A stretch of 64,000 nucleotides of DNA from Brevibacillus_H sp049846925. GTDB lineage: Bacteria; Bacillota; Bacilli; Brevibacillales; Brevibacillaceae. Below are positions 42,155-52,100 of the stretch, piece after piece. The number at the start of each line of letters is the position of its first letter. Positions within the stretch are counted from its first letter, which is position 1. The position numbers and the translations under genes are program-made. Under the pieces are notes generated by a model. The model was not told the DNA's origin. It ran no database searches and was given only the letters and a program-made list of their open reading frames with translations. Location: contig NZ_JBNCMT010000010.1 of assembly GCF_049846925.1 (NCBI RefSeq), positions 89,577 to 153,576 of the forward strand. Direction: 5' to 3'.

Positions 42155-42514
42155 TTACCGGGTGTGCTTCCATCCAACCAATACGCACCATGCACCAAAA
42201 AAGAGGTGAACATAGATGGTCCAGGTTAAGGTAACCCAGTTTTGAAGCATAAACAAACCAGATAGTATCGCAATCAGCAAGTAAAAAGCGTATTTAAACC
42301 CGTTCCATTTTTTGACTCCCCGTTTAAACGGATTCCCTAGTTCAGTTGGAGCATGTGTAGAAACAATTCGCAGGAACAGCACCAATAACAGCAATCCTAA
42401 ACCGATGTGGATGTACCTGAATTGTATCCAGGGGAACCAACTCCCTGCTGGAATCAGGAGAAGTAGTCCCGAGAGCAATGCTAGTGCCGATAGTCGAAAA
42501 GTAGTTTTTGGCAA
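42155..42514 (-). CDS. Small four-helix membrane protein
   Basis: 119 residues with four hydrophobic segments (about 8-26, 32-50, 72-90 and 94-113). Conserved-looking points are an Arg/His near segment 2 and KWNGFKYAFYLLIA. I do not recognise a characterised family. TTG 42514 follows AGGTGA by six bases. It stands alone, closed by a terminator, and divergent from helD with a candidate small RNA between. Confidence 0.65.
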   Translation of the reverse strand: MPKTTFRLSALALLSGLLLLIPAGSWFPWIQFRYIHIGLGLLLLVLFLRIVSTHAPTELGNPFKRGVKKWNGFKYAFYLLIAILSGLFMLQNWVTLTWTIYVHLFFGAWCVLVGWKHTR

Positions 42515-42624
42515 AAAGAGTCACCTGCTTCGTATGCGGATATGTAGCCAGAGTTAATTTATCATCGAAACAAAAATAGCGTCAACAACCTTTGTCACTT
42601 TGTCGCCTCTTAAATCAGCTCAAC

Positions 42625-42745
42625 AAAAAAACGGAGAGGCCGCTGCCGTCTCCGTTGTGTTTTCTTCATCTTGTGCGGGAAAACCCAATATGGTAAAATA
42701 AAAAATGGTATGTACGTTACGTTTTAAAAAGTGCATTATTATCCT
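42625..42745 (-). ncRNA. Candidate small RNA or very short gene upstream of helD
   Basis: The minus strand has a near-consensus promoter and, about 90-120 bases later, an intrinsic terminator with hairpin AACGGAGACGGC AGCG GCCTCTCCGTT and seven T. Nothing else is annotated there. A 37-codon frame from ATG 42736 runs through the hairpin, with AGGATAATA before it, so a tiny peptide is an alternative. The hairpin lies between two divergent genes, where a terminator is not otherwise needed. Confidence 0.5.
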
Positions 42746-42751
42746 AATTTA

Positions 42752-42781
42752 ATTGTAACACAAAGATCAAGGCCATGTCAA
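42752..42781 (-). promoter_or_regulatory. Strong promoter for the candidate small RNA
   Basis: TTGACA (42776-42781) and TACAAT (42752-42757) are 18 bases apart on the minus strand. Confidence 0.65.
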
Positions 42782-42806
42782 ACCTTTTATGCAAAGGAGC
42801 GATCCC

Positions 42807-45158
42807 ATGAGTTCACTTAACCCAGATTGGCAAAAAGAACAAGGGAGAGTTGATTCTGTTATCAAACAAATCAACAACAGAATTGTTACCCTCCAGAAGG
42901 ACGTCGGAGAACTGCAAGCAAACATCGTCGAAATCCGCAAAAACTTCTGGGATGACGTGACGGTCAACTTTGAAGATGCCTATGAAGCCATTGAAACGTA
43001 TGCCAGCATCAAGCAACAGGCTGAAGTGCTTTCAGAGCGAGAACGCGGGCATCGCCATGCCGAAAAACAGTTAAAAACCATGCTTCGCCTCCATCACTCA
43101 CCTTACTTCGGAAGAATTGACTTCCACGAAAATGGTTTAAAGCAAGAGGAATCTATTTATATCGGGCTCGCTTCCCTCCTTGATCAAAACGAGGAACAAT
43201 TCCTGATTTATGATTGGCGGGCACCTGTGGCCAGCATGTATTATGATTACTCCCCAGGACCAGCCGAATATGTAACGCCTGGAGGAACGATCACAGGAAA
43301 CATCGAGTTGAAGCGCCAATATATGATCCGCAATGGCAAAATCCATAGCCTGTTTGATACCGGTGTAACAATTGGTGACGAACTGCTGCAGGAAGTACTA
43401 GGAAAACAATCCAGTACGCAAATGAAAAGCATTGTTGCTACCATCCAAAAGGAGCAAAACCGAATTATTCGAAATGAGCGCAGTCGGCTACTGATCGTAC
43501 AGGGCCCTGCTGGCAGCGGCAAAACTTCTGCTGCCCTGCAAAGAGTCGCCTACCTGCTCTATCGCTACCGAGAAACGTTGCGAGCAGATCAGATCGTTCT
43601 TTTTTCTCCGAATCCCATGTTTAACAGCTATGTCTCTACCGTTCTCCCTGAGCTTGGCGAAGAAAACATGCAACAGACGACCTTTCAGGAGTATTTGGAA
43701 AGACGAATCGGCGATGCCTTCCAGCTTGACGATCCTTTTTCCCAATTGGAATATGTCCATACTGCTATGCAGGAACCCGATTATTCGACTCGTCTAGAAG
43801 GAATCCGTTGGAAAGCAACGATTGATTTCATGAACCTGTTGGATTGTTACATTGATAGCCTTATAGAAAAAGGAATAATATTTCGTGATATCACCTTCCG
43901 GGGAAGAACAATTCTGACTGCCGAGCAAATAAATGAGCAGTTCTACTCCCTCGATCCTTCATTACGAATTCCGAATCGAATCTCTCTGTTAGTGAGATGG
44001 GCACTAAATCACCTAGATACTTGCGCGAAAACTGAAGTAAAAAAACAATGGGTAGAAGAAGAAGTTCAATTTCTTGATAAGGATGATTTTCGGGAGGTTT
44101 ACCAGGAGCTTCGCAAGCGAAAACGCTTTGGTGGTGATACTTTTGACGACTTCTCATTGGAACAACAGTTGTTGTCAGCATTGGTAGTGAAGCGGCATTT
44201 TGAACCTCTGCGAAACAGCGTCAAACACCTCAAGTTTATTGACCTGCCAGCAATATACAGGCAATTGTTTACCAGGGAAGAGGGCTCCTTCCTGATTCCA
44301 GATGGCGCAACGTTCACCCTCCCTTCTACTTGGAAAGACATTTGTAAACAGACCTTGTCTCGCCTGGATCAGTCAGAGCTTGCCTACGAGGATGCCACTC
44401 CTTTCTTGTATGTGAAAGAGAGAATCGAGGGCTTCCGCACAAACAATGTCGTTCGTCACGTCTTTATCGATGAAGCGCAAGATTATTCTCCGCTTCAGTT
44501 AGCTTTTCTGAAACGACTGTTTCCCAACAGCAAAATGACTGTGCTCGGAGATATCAATCAGGCCATACACGCTCAGGCTGCAGCTGAACTTACCGAATTC
44601 ACTGCATTATACGAAACGGAACAGACGGAACTAATTATCCTTACCAGAAGCTATCGCTCGACAAAGCCCATCGTCGAATTCACGTCCCGAATCCTTGCAG
44701 GAAAATACGAGATTGAGCCTTTTAACCGAGACGGCAAGAAACCGACCGTAACACAAGCTACTGACGCACAGGAACTCGCTGACCGTATCAAAGAACGGAT
44801 ACTCACCCTCCAAAAGGATGGTCACCGTACCATTGCGATCATTGGTAAAACGGCTTTGGAATGCCAGGAAGCTTATCAATCGTTACAAGACAAGATACAG
44901 GCTCGCCTGATTCACAAAGAGATGAGTTCCTTTGAGGCAGGCATACTTATCATCCCTTCTTATTTAGCAAAAGGAATGGAATTCGATGCTGTCATCATCT
45001 ACAACGCTTCAAAAGAACAGTACGGTCAGGAAAGTGATCGGAAACTTCTCTATACGGTCTGTACACGTGCCATGCACGAGCTGCATGTCTATCACCTGGG
45101 AGAACGAAGTCCACTTTTGGAGTCACATCCCCAAGAGACGTATATTTCTGAACAGTAG
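42807..45158 (+). CDS. helD: HelD-type RNA polymerase-associated helicase
   Basis: About 783 residues of helicase superfamily 1 in the HelD branch, which removes RNA polymerase from stalled complexes. The N-terminal 90 residues form a coiled-coil arm (EQGRVDSVIKQINNRIVTLQ). Then DWRAPVASMYYDYSPGPAEY is a HelD hallmark. Walker A is QGPAGSGKTSAALQRVAYLL, Walker B is FIDEAQDYSPLQLAFL, and LTRSYRSTKPIVEFT and KGMEFDAVIIYNA are later motifs. I choose ATG 42807, seven bases after AAAGGAG. Single gene with a following terminator; length is normal for the family. Confidence 0.92.
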   Translation: MSSLNPDWQKEQGRVDSVIKQINNRIVTLQKDVGELQANIVEIRKNFWDDVTVNFEDAYEAIETYASIKQQAEVLSERERGHRHAEKQLKTMLRLHHSPYFGRIDFHENGLKQEESIYIGLASLLDQNEEQFLIYDWRAPVASMYYDYSPGPAEYVTPGGTITGNIELKRQYMIRNGKIHSLFDTGVTIGDELLQEVLGKQSSTQMKSIVATIQKEQNRIIRNERSRLLIVQGPAGSGKTSAALQRVAYLLYRYRETLRADQIVLFSPNPMFNSYVSTVLPELGEENMQQTTFQEYLERRIGDAFQLDDPFSQLEYVHTAMQEPDYSTRLEGIRWKATIDFMNLLDCYIDSLIEKGIIFRDITFRGRTILTAEQINEQFYSLDPSLRIPNRISLLVRWALNHLDTCAKTEVKKQWVEEEVQFLDKDDFREVYQELRKRKRFGGDTFDDFSLEQQLLSALVVKRHFEPLRNSVKHLKFIDLPAIYRQLFTREEGSFLIPDGATFTLPSTWKDICKQTLSRLDQSELAYEDATPFLYVKERIEGFRTNNVVRHVFIDEAQDYSPLQLAFLKRLFPNSKMTVLGDINQAIHAQAAAELTEFTALYETEQTELIILTRSYRSTKPIVEFTSRILAGKYEIEPFNRDGKKPTVTQATDAQELADRIKERILTLQKDGHRTIAIIGKTALECQEAYQSLQDKIQARLIHKEMSSFEAGILIIPSYLAKGMEFDAVIIYNASKEQYGQESDRKLLYTVCTRAMHELHVYHLGERSPLLESHPQETYISEQ

Positions 45159-45169
45159 ATGATAAATAA

Positions 45170-45213
45170 CCCGCCCGATCGTCTGTACATACGATTCTGG
45201 CGGGCTTTTCTTT
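45170..45213 (+). terminator. Terminator of helD
   Basis: CCCGCC, GATCGT, loop and ACGAT, GGCGGG form an interrupted stem followed by CTTTTCTTT. It overlaps the region before the nirD stop and may serve both strands. Confidence 0.75.
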
Positions 45214-45215
45214 AC

Positions 45216-45551
45216 TCACGAGGCGAGAACATCTTCATTTTCGATTAACAGGTAAAGCTCTCCGTTGCTTTGATCAACCTCAACAGCATATGTCTTGACA
45301 CTGCCTTCGTCCGGTTCCTGGACAAGTCCGTTATTCATATCAATTTTCCAATCATGCATAGGACAGAAAACATAATGATCACAGACAATCCCTTCCGACA
45401 AGATACCACCTTTATGTGGGCATCGATTCTCAATGGCTCGAATTTCACCAGAGGATAACTTGAATACAGCTATCTCCGTTCTGCCAATCCATATGGTTCT
45501 CGCACTTTTCTTTTTGATGTCCCCTACATTACCGACCAGAATTCGTTTCAT
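45216..45551 (-). CDS. nirD: Nitrite reductase small subunit (Rieske protein)
   Basis: 111 residues. A Rieske 2Fe-2S protein with CPHKGGILSEG and CPMHDWKIDMNNG (C-x-H-x15-17-C-x-x-H), fitting NirD of assimilatory NADH-nitrite reductase. It lies 23 bases behind nirB. The ATG follows AGATGGTGA. Together NirBD reduces nitrite to ammonium in the cytosol using NADH. No nasC-type nitrate reductase or transporter is in the window. Confidence 0.92.
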   Translation of the reverse strand: MKRILVGNVGDIKKKSARTIWIGRTEIAVFKLSSGEIRAIENRCPHKGGILSEGIVCDHYVFCPMHDWKIDMNNGLVQEPDEGSVKTYAVEVDQSNGELYLLIENEDVLAS

Positions 45552-45574
45552 TTTGATTCACCATCTTTCTTTCT

Positions 45575-48010
45575 CTATGTCAGGAGATTAGGAGAAGGGA
45601 GATGCTCAAAACTTTTCCTCAATTCATTATTTTCCAAAATCTCTTTCCAAGGGTCATTCGTCAAACGCAACACCGTCTCAATACGTTCCATCAATTCCAG
45701 TCGAAACGATCTGTTTCCGAGCGCCTTTTTGATCGATTCGATACCGATCCGTTCCACCCATTTAGATGTTCTTTCATTGTAATTTGCGGTTTCTCGATAA
45801 TATTGCAGGTATGCTCCCGTCCATTCCATTACCTCATCTTCTGTTTTTACTCTCACCAATAGGTCTGCTGCTCTCACTTCAGTTCCACCATTACCACCCA
45901 CGTAGATTTCCCATCCTCCATCGATCGCTACCACACCCATATCTTTAATCGTTGACTCGGCGCAGTTACGCGGACATCCTGATACGGCTAACTTCAGCTT
46001 GGCAGGAGCATTCAAGCGTTCGAATTTTTTCTCAAGATCAATACCCATCTGGATGGAATCCTGGGTACCGAAGCGGCACCAGGTAGAGCCAACGCACGTT
46101 TTTACGGTACGCAAAGCTTTTCCGTAAGCATAACCAGAAGGCATATTCAGCTCTTCCCAGACCTTTGGCAAATCTTCCTTTTGAATACCGAACAAATCGA
46201 TCCGTTGACCACCCGTGAATTTGACCATTTGTACCTGATACTTCACCGCAACATCAGCAATTTTCTTCAACTGTTCGGGAGTGGTCACCCCGCCATACAT
46301 TCTTGGCACTACTGAATAGGTTCCGTCTTTCTGGATATTGGCGTGATTCCGCTCATTCACCAAGCGTGACTCCCGTTCATCCTCATACTCTTCGGGCCAG
46401 ACCATACCGAGATAGTAATTGAGCGCCGGACGACATTTCGAGCACCCCTCATGATTGGTCCACTCCAGCACATGCATGACTTCTTTACTCGAAATAAGCT
46501 TCATTCGTTGTATCGCTTCAACAATTTCTTCACGGGTATGCGGTGTGCAGCTACATATCCCTTCTTTGCTTGATTTCACACCAGAGGCTCCTAATGTGTG
46601 CGTTAGCAACCCCTCAACAATCGGTTTGCACCCTCCACAGCCACCAGAGGCTTTGGTATGGGTCTTCACTTCACTTACACTGGAACATCCTTTTTCAACA
46701 ATGGCTTGCACAATCATGCCTTTCGTTACACCATTGCACCCGCATACAATCTCATCTTTATCCATGGAGGCTACAAGAGATTCAACAGATTTCCCCTTGT
46801 CAGAAGGTACAGCGCCTAACAAAATATCCTTTTCCCTCTTCGTTACATCCTCACCACTTCGTATGAGGGAGAGAATGCTTGAGCTGTCGCTCGTATCACC
46901 ATACAGCACACTCCCGATCACTTTCCCCTCACGAATAACCACTTTTTTATAGATTCCGTTGCAATCGTCCTGCACTCGGACAGTTCTTGCATCGACTGCG
47001 TCATTGAAATGCCCGGCAGAGAACACCTCTACCCCGGACACCTTCAGTTTCGTTGATACCACTGTTCCGTGGTAACCTCCTGTTTCAACATCCGCAAGCC
47101 TTTTTGCCAAGACAGCACCCTGCTCATATAAAGGTGCCACCAAACCGTAGGAAATACCACGATGCTCTGCACATTCACCAACTGCGTAAACGTGCGGTAC
47201 GGATGTCTCCATAAAGTCATTTACGACAATCCCTCGGTTCACATCTATTCCGCTTGCCTTTGCCAACCTGGTATTCGGGAGTATCCCTACCGCCATCACG
47301 ACGAGGTCTGCGGCAATCGCAGTACCGTCTTTAAATCGCACACCTGTAACACGTTTTCTACCCTCGATCAGCTCCGTATTTTTTTGCAGCAAGAATTTCA
47401 TGCCCTGTTTTTCAAGTTCTCTCTGGAGCATCAGGGATGCTGTTGGATCAAGCTGCCTCTCCATCAGATAGTTGAAGATATGGACAACCGTCACGTCCAT
47501 TTGCAGATTTAATAGTCCTCTCGCCGCTTCCAATCCCAGCAACCCACCACCAATCACAACTGCTTTTTTGTACGTTTGGGAGGTCTCCATCATCGACTCA
47601 CAGTCTAGGATATTGCGAAATGCAATGACACCTTCCTTGTTTGCACCGGGAAGGGGCAGCATAAACGGCAGCGAACCAGTTGCGATGATTAATTCATCGT
47701 ATTCGGCCGTTATGCCGCTTTCGGTTTTGACTTGCTTTTTTACCGTGTCAATCGAATGCACCGTTTGCCCTGTGTACAGGGTAATTCTGCTCTGCTCATA
47801 CCACTCCCAGTCGTTCAGAACGATATCCTTCATCGCAGCGTCACCCGCCAGGACCGAGGACAACATGATTCGGTTGTAGTTGGGGTGCGGCTCACTTCCG
47901 AAAATCGTAATGTCATACTTCTCAGGAGCAAGCTGCAACAACCTTTCTACACACGAGATCCCCGCCATTCCATTACCGATCAGTATGAGTTTCTTTTTCA
48001 ACACTCCCAC
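45575..48010 (-). CDS. nirB: Nitrite reductase large subunit
   Basis: 811 residues. FAD/NAD domains: LILIGNGMAGISCVERLL, LIIATGSLPFMLP and AVVIGGGLLGLEAARGL. A BFD-like 2Fe-2S domain follows: VCGCNGVTKGMIV and KASGGCGGCKP (about 415-460), with a second CSCTPHTREEIVEAI. The C-terminal sirohaem/4Fe-4S half has FTGGQRIDLFGI, CVGSTWCRFG and VSGCPRNCAES, giving the CxxxxxC and CxxxC ligands. GTG 48010 opens the frame; TTG 48001 or GTG 48004 would have better spacing from AGGGAGTGG. It heads the nirBD pair. Confidence 0.93.
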   Translation of the reverse strand: MGVLKKKLILIGNGMAGISCVERLLQLAPEKYDITIFGSEPHPNYNRIMLSSVLAGDAAMKDIVLNDWEWYEQSRITLYTGQTVHSIDTVKKQVKTESGITAEYDELIIATGSLPFMLPLPGANKEGVIAFRNILDCESMMETSQTYKKAVVIGGGLLGLEAARGLLNLQMDVTVVHIFNYLMERQLDPTASLMLQRELEKQGMKFLLQKNTELIEGRKRVTGVRFKDGTAIAADLVVMAVGILPNTRLAKASGIDVNRGIVVNDFMETSVPHVYAVGECAEHRGISYGLVAPLYEQGAVLAKRLADVETGGYHGTVVSTKLKVSGVEVFSAGHFNDAVDARTVRVQDDCNGIYKKVVIREGKVIGSVLYGDTSDSSSILSLIRSGEDVTKREKDILLGAVPSDKGKSVESLVASMDKDEIVCGCNGVTKGMIVQAIVEKGCSSVSEVKTHTKASGGCGGCKPIVEGLLTHTLGASGVKSSKEGICSCTPHTREEIVEAIQRMKLISSKEVMHVLEWTNHEGCSKCRPALNYYLGMVWPEEYEDERESRLVNERNHANIQKDGTYSVVPRMYGGVTTPEQLKKIADVAVKYQVQMVKFTGGQRIDLFGIQKEDLPKVWEELNMPSGYAYGKALRTVKTCVGSTWCRFGTQDSIQMGIDLEKKFERLNAPAKLKLAVSGCPRNCAESTIKDMGVVAIDGGWEIYVGGNGGTEVRAADLLVRVKTEDEVMEWTGAYLQYYRETANYNERTSKWVERIGIESIKKALGNRSFRLELMERIETVLRLTNDPWKEILENNELRKSFEHLPSPNLLT

Positions 48011-48076
48011 TCCCTATTTGTCAGCAAACCTGACATGTTTATATTTTTCTGATGTGTGACTGCGCTGTTTTTTGTC

Positions 48077-48106
48077 ATTATAATCTCAAAAGTTCAAAAA
48101 ATGCAA
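48077..48106 (-). promoter_or_regulatory. nirB promoter
   Basis: TTGCAT (48101-48106) and TATAAT (48077-48082) are 18 bases apart on the minus strand, 67 bases before the nirB start. No clear Fnr or NsrR palindrome is visible. Confidence 0.6.
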
Positions 48107-48164
48107 TAATTCATGTCAGATTACCTTACACAATTTTTTTTAGAAAAAAAAAGACCATCGGCTA

Positions 48165-49040
48165 CTAATCGAACAAGCTTAGCTGATAGTCTGTATTCTT
48201 TTTCTCGTAGCTAGGCATCGCTGTTGAGATGCCTCTTTTCTGACAAGCTCCGTAAAACAGGTCAGCCAGCTTTTTCTGTTGATTAGCTCGGCATTGATAC
48301 GAATCTCGAAAGCACTGCTCGTATTTCTCACGCATTCCCGGGAAAAGATGGTTCAGCTTCTGATAATAGTACTCTCTCTGCCGATCTCGCAGGGTCATAC
48401 CAAATGCAGCAATGATATTTTTCACCCCATAAAATGATGCCTTCTCGACGATTTCCAGGATGTTTTCGGGATTATCCTCGATAAATGGAAGGATCGGCAT
48501 CATGGTAATACTCGTCTCTATTCCAAGTGCAGATAAAACACCTAGAGCCTTAAATCGGTCAGTAGGAGACGGAGCGTATGGTTCAAGCTTTTTTGCGAGT
48601 ACGTCATCTGCTGTGGTAATCGTAAACGCAACCGAAGCATACACCTTGTTTAGTTCTTCTAATACATCTACATCACGGAGAACGAGGTTGCTCTTTGTTG
48701 TAATATGCACAGGAAATCGAAACTGAGCAACAATCTCCAAAGCTTGACGAGTCAACATCAGTTTCTTTTCTGTTAAAGTATAGGGGTCACTCATAGAACC
48801 AGTACCTACTGTGCCTCTTTTCCTTTTCGATGCAAGTTCTTTTCTCAGAAGTTCAAGGGCATTGGTTTTGACGGTTATATTATGGAAGTCATCAATACCA
48901 TAGCATTCGCTCCGAGAATCGCAGTAAATACATTGAATCTCGCATCCACGATAAAGATTCATATTATACTTAACGCCAAACCATGCGGAAGGATGCTTGC
49001 TCGTTGAGAGTATGGTTTTTGCTACCATTGGTCTTATCAT
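48165..49040 (-). CDS. SplB-like radical SAM protein with C-terminal clamp-binding motif
   Basis: 291 residues of the radical SAM SPL-like group (also named Rv2578c-like). LYRGCEIQCIYCDSRSECYG (about 29-48) holds the CxxxCxxC that binds the 4Fe-4S cluster and AdoMet. GTGSMSDPYTLTEKKLMLTR and VHITTKSNLVLRDVDVL follow, both typical. The last residues YQLSLFD contain QLSLF, the canonical beta-sliding-clamp-binding pentapeptide, so it may act at DNA. It differs from true SplB in length and lacks the spore-lyase extension. AGGTGGGG precedes the ATG. The reaction is unknown. Confidence 0.82.
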   Translation of the reverse strand: MIRPMVAKTILSTSKHPSAWFGVKYNMNLYRGCEIQCIYCDSRSECYGIDDFHNITVKTNALELLRKELASKRKRGTVGTGSMSDPYTLTEKKLMLTRQALEIVAQFRFPVHITTKSNLVLRDVDVLEELNKVYASVAFTITTADDVLAKKLEPYAPSPTDRFKALGVLSALGIETSITMMPILPFIEDNPENILEIVEKASFYGVKNIIAAFGMTLRDRQREYYYQKLNHLFPGMREKYEQCFRDSYQCRANQQKKLADLFYGACQKRGISTAMPSYEKKNTDYQLSLFD

Positions 49041-49091
49041 ATTGACCCCACCTTTTCACTTCCTATTACTAGCATTATACATGGAATGATA

Positions 49092-49168
49092 AACAAACAC
49101 CCCCTAGTCAGCTTGGGTTTCACCTCGTTTACAGGTGCTCCCGGACGCTTTTCTAAGGGGTGTTTTTT
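49092..49168 (-). terminator. Long terminator of the GH44 gene
   Basis: On the minus strand AAACACCCCTTAG pairs with CTAGGGGGTGTTT, with an inner GCACCT/AGGTG hairpin, then GTTTATC. T runs on both strands suggest bidirectional action. Confidence 0.75.
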
Positions 49169-49181
49169 ACAGATATACCTT

Positions 49182-52100
49182 CTATTCAGAAAGTACGATG
49201 TGGCAGACTGTCAATTTCGGAATGGTGTAGGTAAAAGTATTATTTGAAATATCAGTAACAGCTTGCCTTTCTGTAATTTCGGAGCTATTTTCATCAAATG
49301 CCCACACTCTGGCTGATTGATAATCGGTTCCTCCTGCCAGGTTGAATACGGCATTCATTTCATGATCGTAGTTCTTATTGATGACGATCAAATGCAGGTT
49401 GTTGTCACTATCTTTGAACACCGAACCATAGATGGAGCTGTTCTCGATATCGGAGGTTTCTGCTTTTACTCTGGTATCGCCGAACTCGGAGTTGTCGCCA
49501 TCGTAGTTATTGTAGATTTTAAAGGCAGCAGAAGCGTAGTTTGCCTCTGATGGTTTATTAACCATTTTCCAATAGGATGCGAAATAAACATCCTGTTTTC
49601 CGAAGATACCAAGCACATCTGCCGTCGCAATACCGCCTGATACATGACCCTCTCCACCGTAGTTATACTCACTGAATGCGAGCTTCGTTCCTTTATTGTA
49701 AGTCTTGACTGATTGCTTAAGCTTCGGAATCAATGGCAGGAATGAACTGTACCATGTACCAATCCAGCTATCTTCCTTGTAGCTTGGGTCCCACAGGGAC
49801 CTCGGTGCTTGGATGCGAGCTTTGTTAGCCTCGATATTATCATTTGTGTTACTGCTTGTAATTCTTACTCCACCAGCAGAGATTTCTGGATACCAGTGTA
49901 GGTCGAGAACATCCAGCAATCTTTTTCCTTCTTTTTCTGACTCTATCCTCATTTGATCGAGGTAGTAATCCAGATACCAATCGTAGTTTCCTTTTACAGA
50001 GTCCCAATCAGTAGAACCCTGCATATTGAGGTACTCTGCAAAGCCATACGATACTGGTCCAAACATCTCTGCGTGAGGATCTACATTCTTGACTGCTTTG
50101 GCAAGCTCAATTGATTTGTTCAATACCTCGACACTTCCCGGTTTTTCCGGATGCATGAGGGGATGAGTTTCATTCCATAATCCTGGTTCATTGTCGATTG
50201 CATAACCTTTGATTCCTGTTGAGGTTGATGCATTACCGAAACGATTTACCAGAAAATTAATAAATTCATCTTGATATACGAAATCATCAGTAACATCTGG
50301 CGTTAATGTGAAAGGGGACCCTTTGGTCGGCTTCACCTCTGCCCATCTGGAAGAAGGAGCTTTTTCATTTTCTGATACGGGACCGTTTCTGTCTTTGGCA
50401 ACATATCCAGCTGTCTGCAAAGTCATCAATGTATAGGCATCCGTTGCCAACGATTTCTCATGAAAAGCAGTGGCGCCAATTCCCGGAATATCGTAATTCT
50501 CGTATGAGACATCACCATAGAACCAAGGAATAAAGCCATCACTTGATTGCATCCAGTCAGTTCCCGCATTTGAGGCATTGTTTTCCCAGTTATAGGTAGA
50601 CATGCGGTTGCCACCGATTCTGCGTGCACCAAAGTTTTCTTCTCCCGTCAAATCTTCATTGCTTCCGTAAATATACGGACTGATTGGGCCACGACCTGCT
50701 GAAGTATCTACACCAAAATTCACTGTAAAAGGACCTGTTGGATCAAAAACGGTATTAAGCGTCACGAGTGTGCTCCATGCTCCTAATGTACTGCCATCTT
50801 TTGCTCTCACTCGATACGTGTGTTGTGAACCAGTGAGCAAGCCACTGTGAGTATAGGAGGTTTTGGACCCTACATCAACGACAGTACCATCCACTTCAAT
50901 ATCATATCCTGTTACCAATTCACGCAATGCATTCCATGTGATCGTAATAGTTGTATCTGTTTTCTCCGATCTTACGTTAGATGGAGCAGGCAAGTTTTGC
51001 TCCCCGGTCGTCTTCAAGGTAAGAGGGGAACTCCAGATACCAACCGCATCTCCTTCACGAGTTCTTACCTTATACGTGTGGTATGTTCCCGGATTGAGCC
51101 ACTGATTTACATAAGTAGATTTGGTGCCATTCTCAATGACCACGCCATCTGCCTCTACATCGTAGCCAGTTGCTCCTTCTACAGAGTCCCAAGCTACAGT
51201 GATTGAGTTATCAGAAGGTGTTGCCGTTATATTGCTTGGGAAAGGAGGGATATCAAAGAGAGTGGGCTCTGTTCCCCAAGTCAGGCTTCCTGCTAGATAG
51301 GCAGGGACCTTGCTGCTATCTTCTACGCTGGAAGAGTTATTGAAAGAATAATCGTTGGATTGATCAAAACTGGACCAATCGTTCTTGTTGAACCAAGGAT
51401 ACACACCAACCGTAGACCCTGGCTGCAGGGTTCCCGCTGCATCCGCAAAGCTGATCTCAAGATAATGGTCAGCGTCACTTGCAGGAACAGGCATTTTCAC
51501 GAATTTGGTGTTTACCTGTTGCTTGGCAACGGTCGTCCAGAAATCAATTGATAACGGTTTTTCTCCATCAATCGTAAAGTAGTATTTCACCTGAATGTCA
51601 TGCAAGTTAATCGGCTCACTGCTTGTGTTGGTAATTTCAAAGGAAGGACTAGGCATTTGGGTAGATGCATTTGTCCCCGTTTTGATACTCACTTTGAGCT
51701 TGTTCGGGCCACTCACAACAGACGCCAACGTTTTGGCTTTGATGGGCTGGCTCCATTCTCCTGTTACCGTTGCATTCTTTGCTCGTACTCGATAAGTGTG
51801 CTCTGTTTCTGGCTGAAGACCTGTATGAAGGTATGAGGTGCTTGCCAAATTGTAGATGGTATCGCCATCAAACTCTAAATCGTAGCTCGTTGCCCCAGCA
51901 ACAAGATCCCATGTAAGATCAATTGATGTTACCTTTGCCTCCGCTTTGAGGTTCGCTGGCGCTGGTAAAGTAGTCGGATCAGGATTTTGTTGATTCGTAG
52001 CAACCGTAAGTATTGGACTCCATTCACTGGTTACGCTCGCATTCTTTGCTTTCACTCGATAACTGTGTTGTGATCCTGGGGTCAGGTTCTCGTGCACATA

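Noticed and set aside
48011..48164. Fnr or NsrR site ahead of nirB
   Set aside because: Only half sites (TGTGAC) are visible, with no full inverted repeat.
50847..51206. Plus-strand frames inside the GH44 gene
   Set aside because: These mirror the repeated FN3/CBM3 coding and show no ribosome site.
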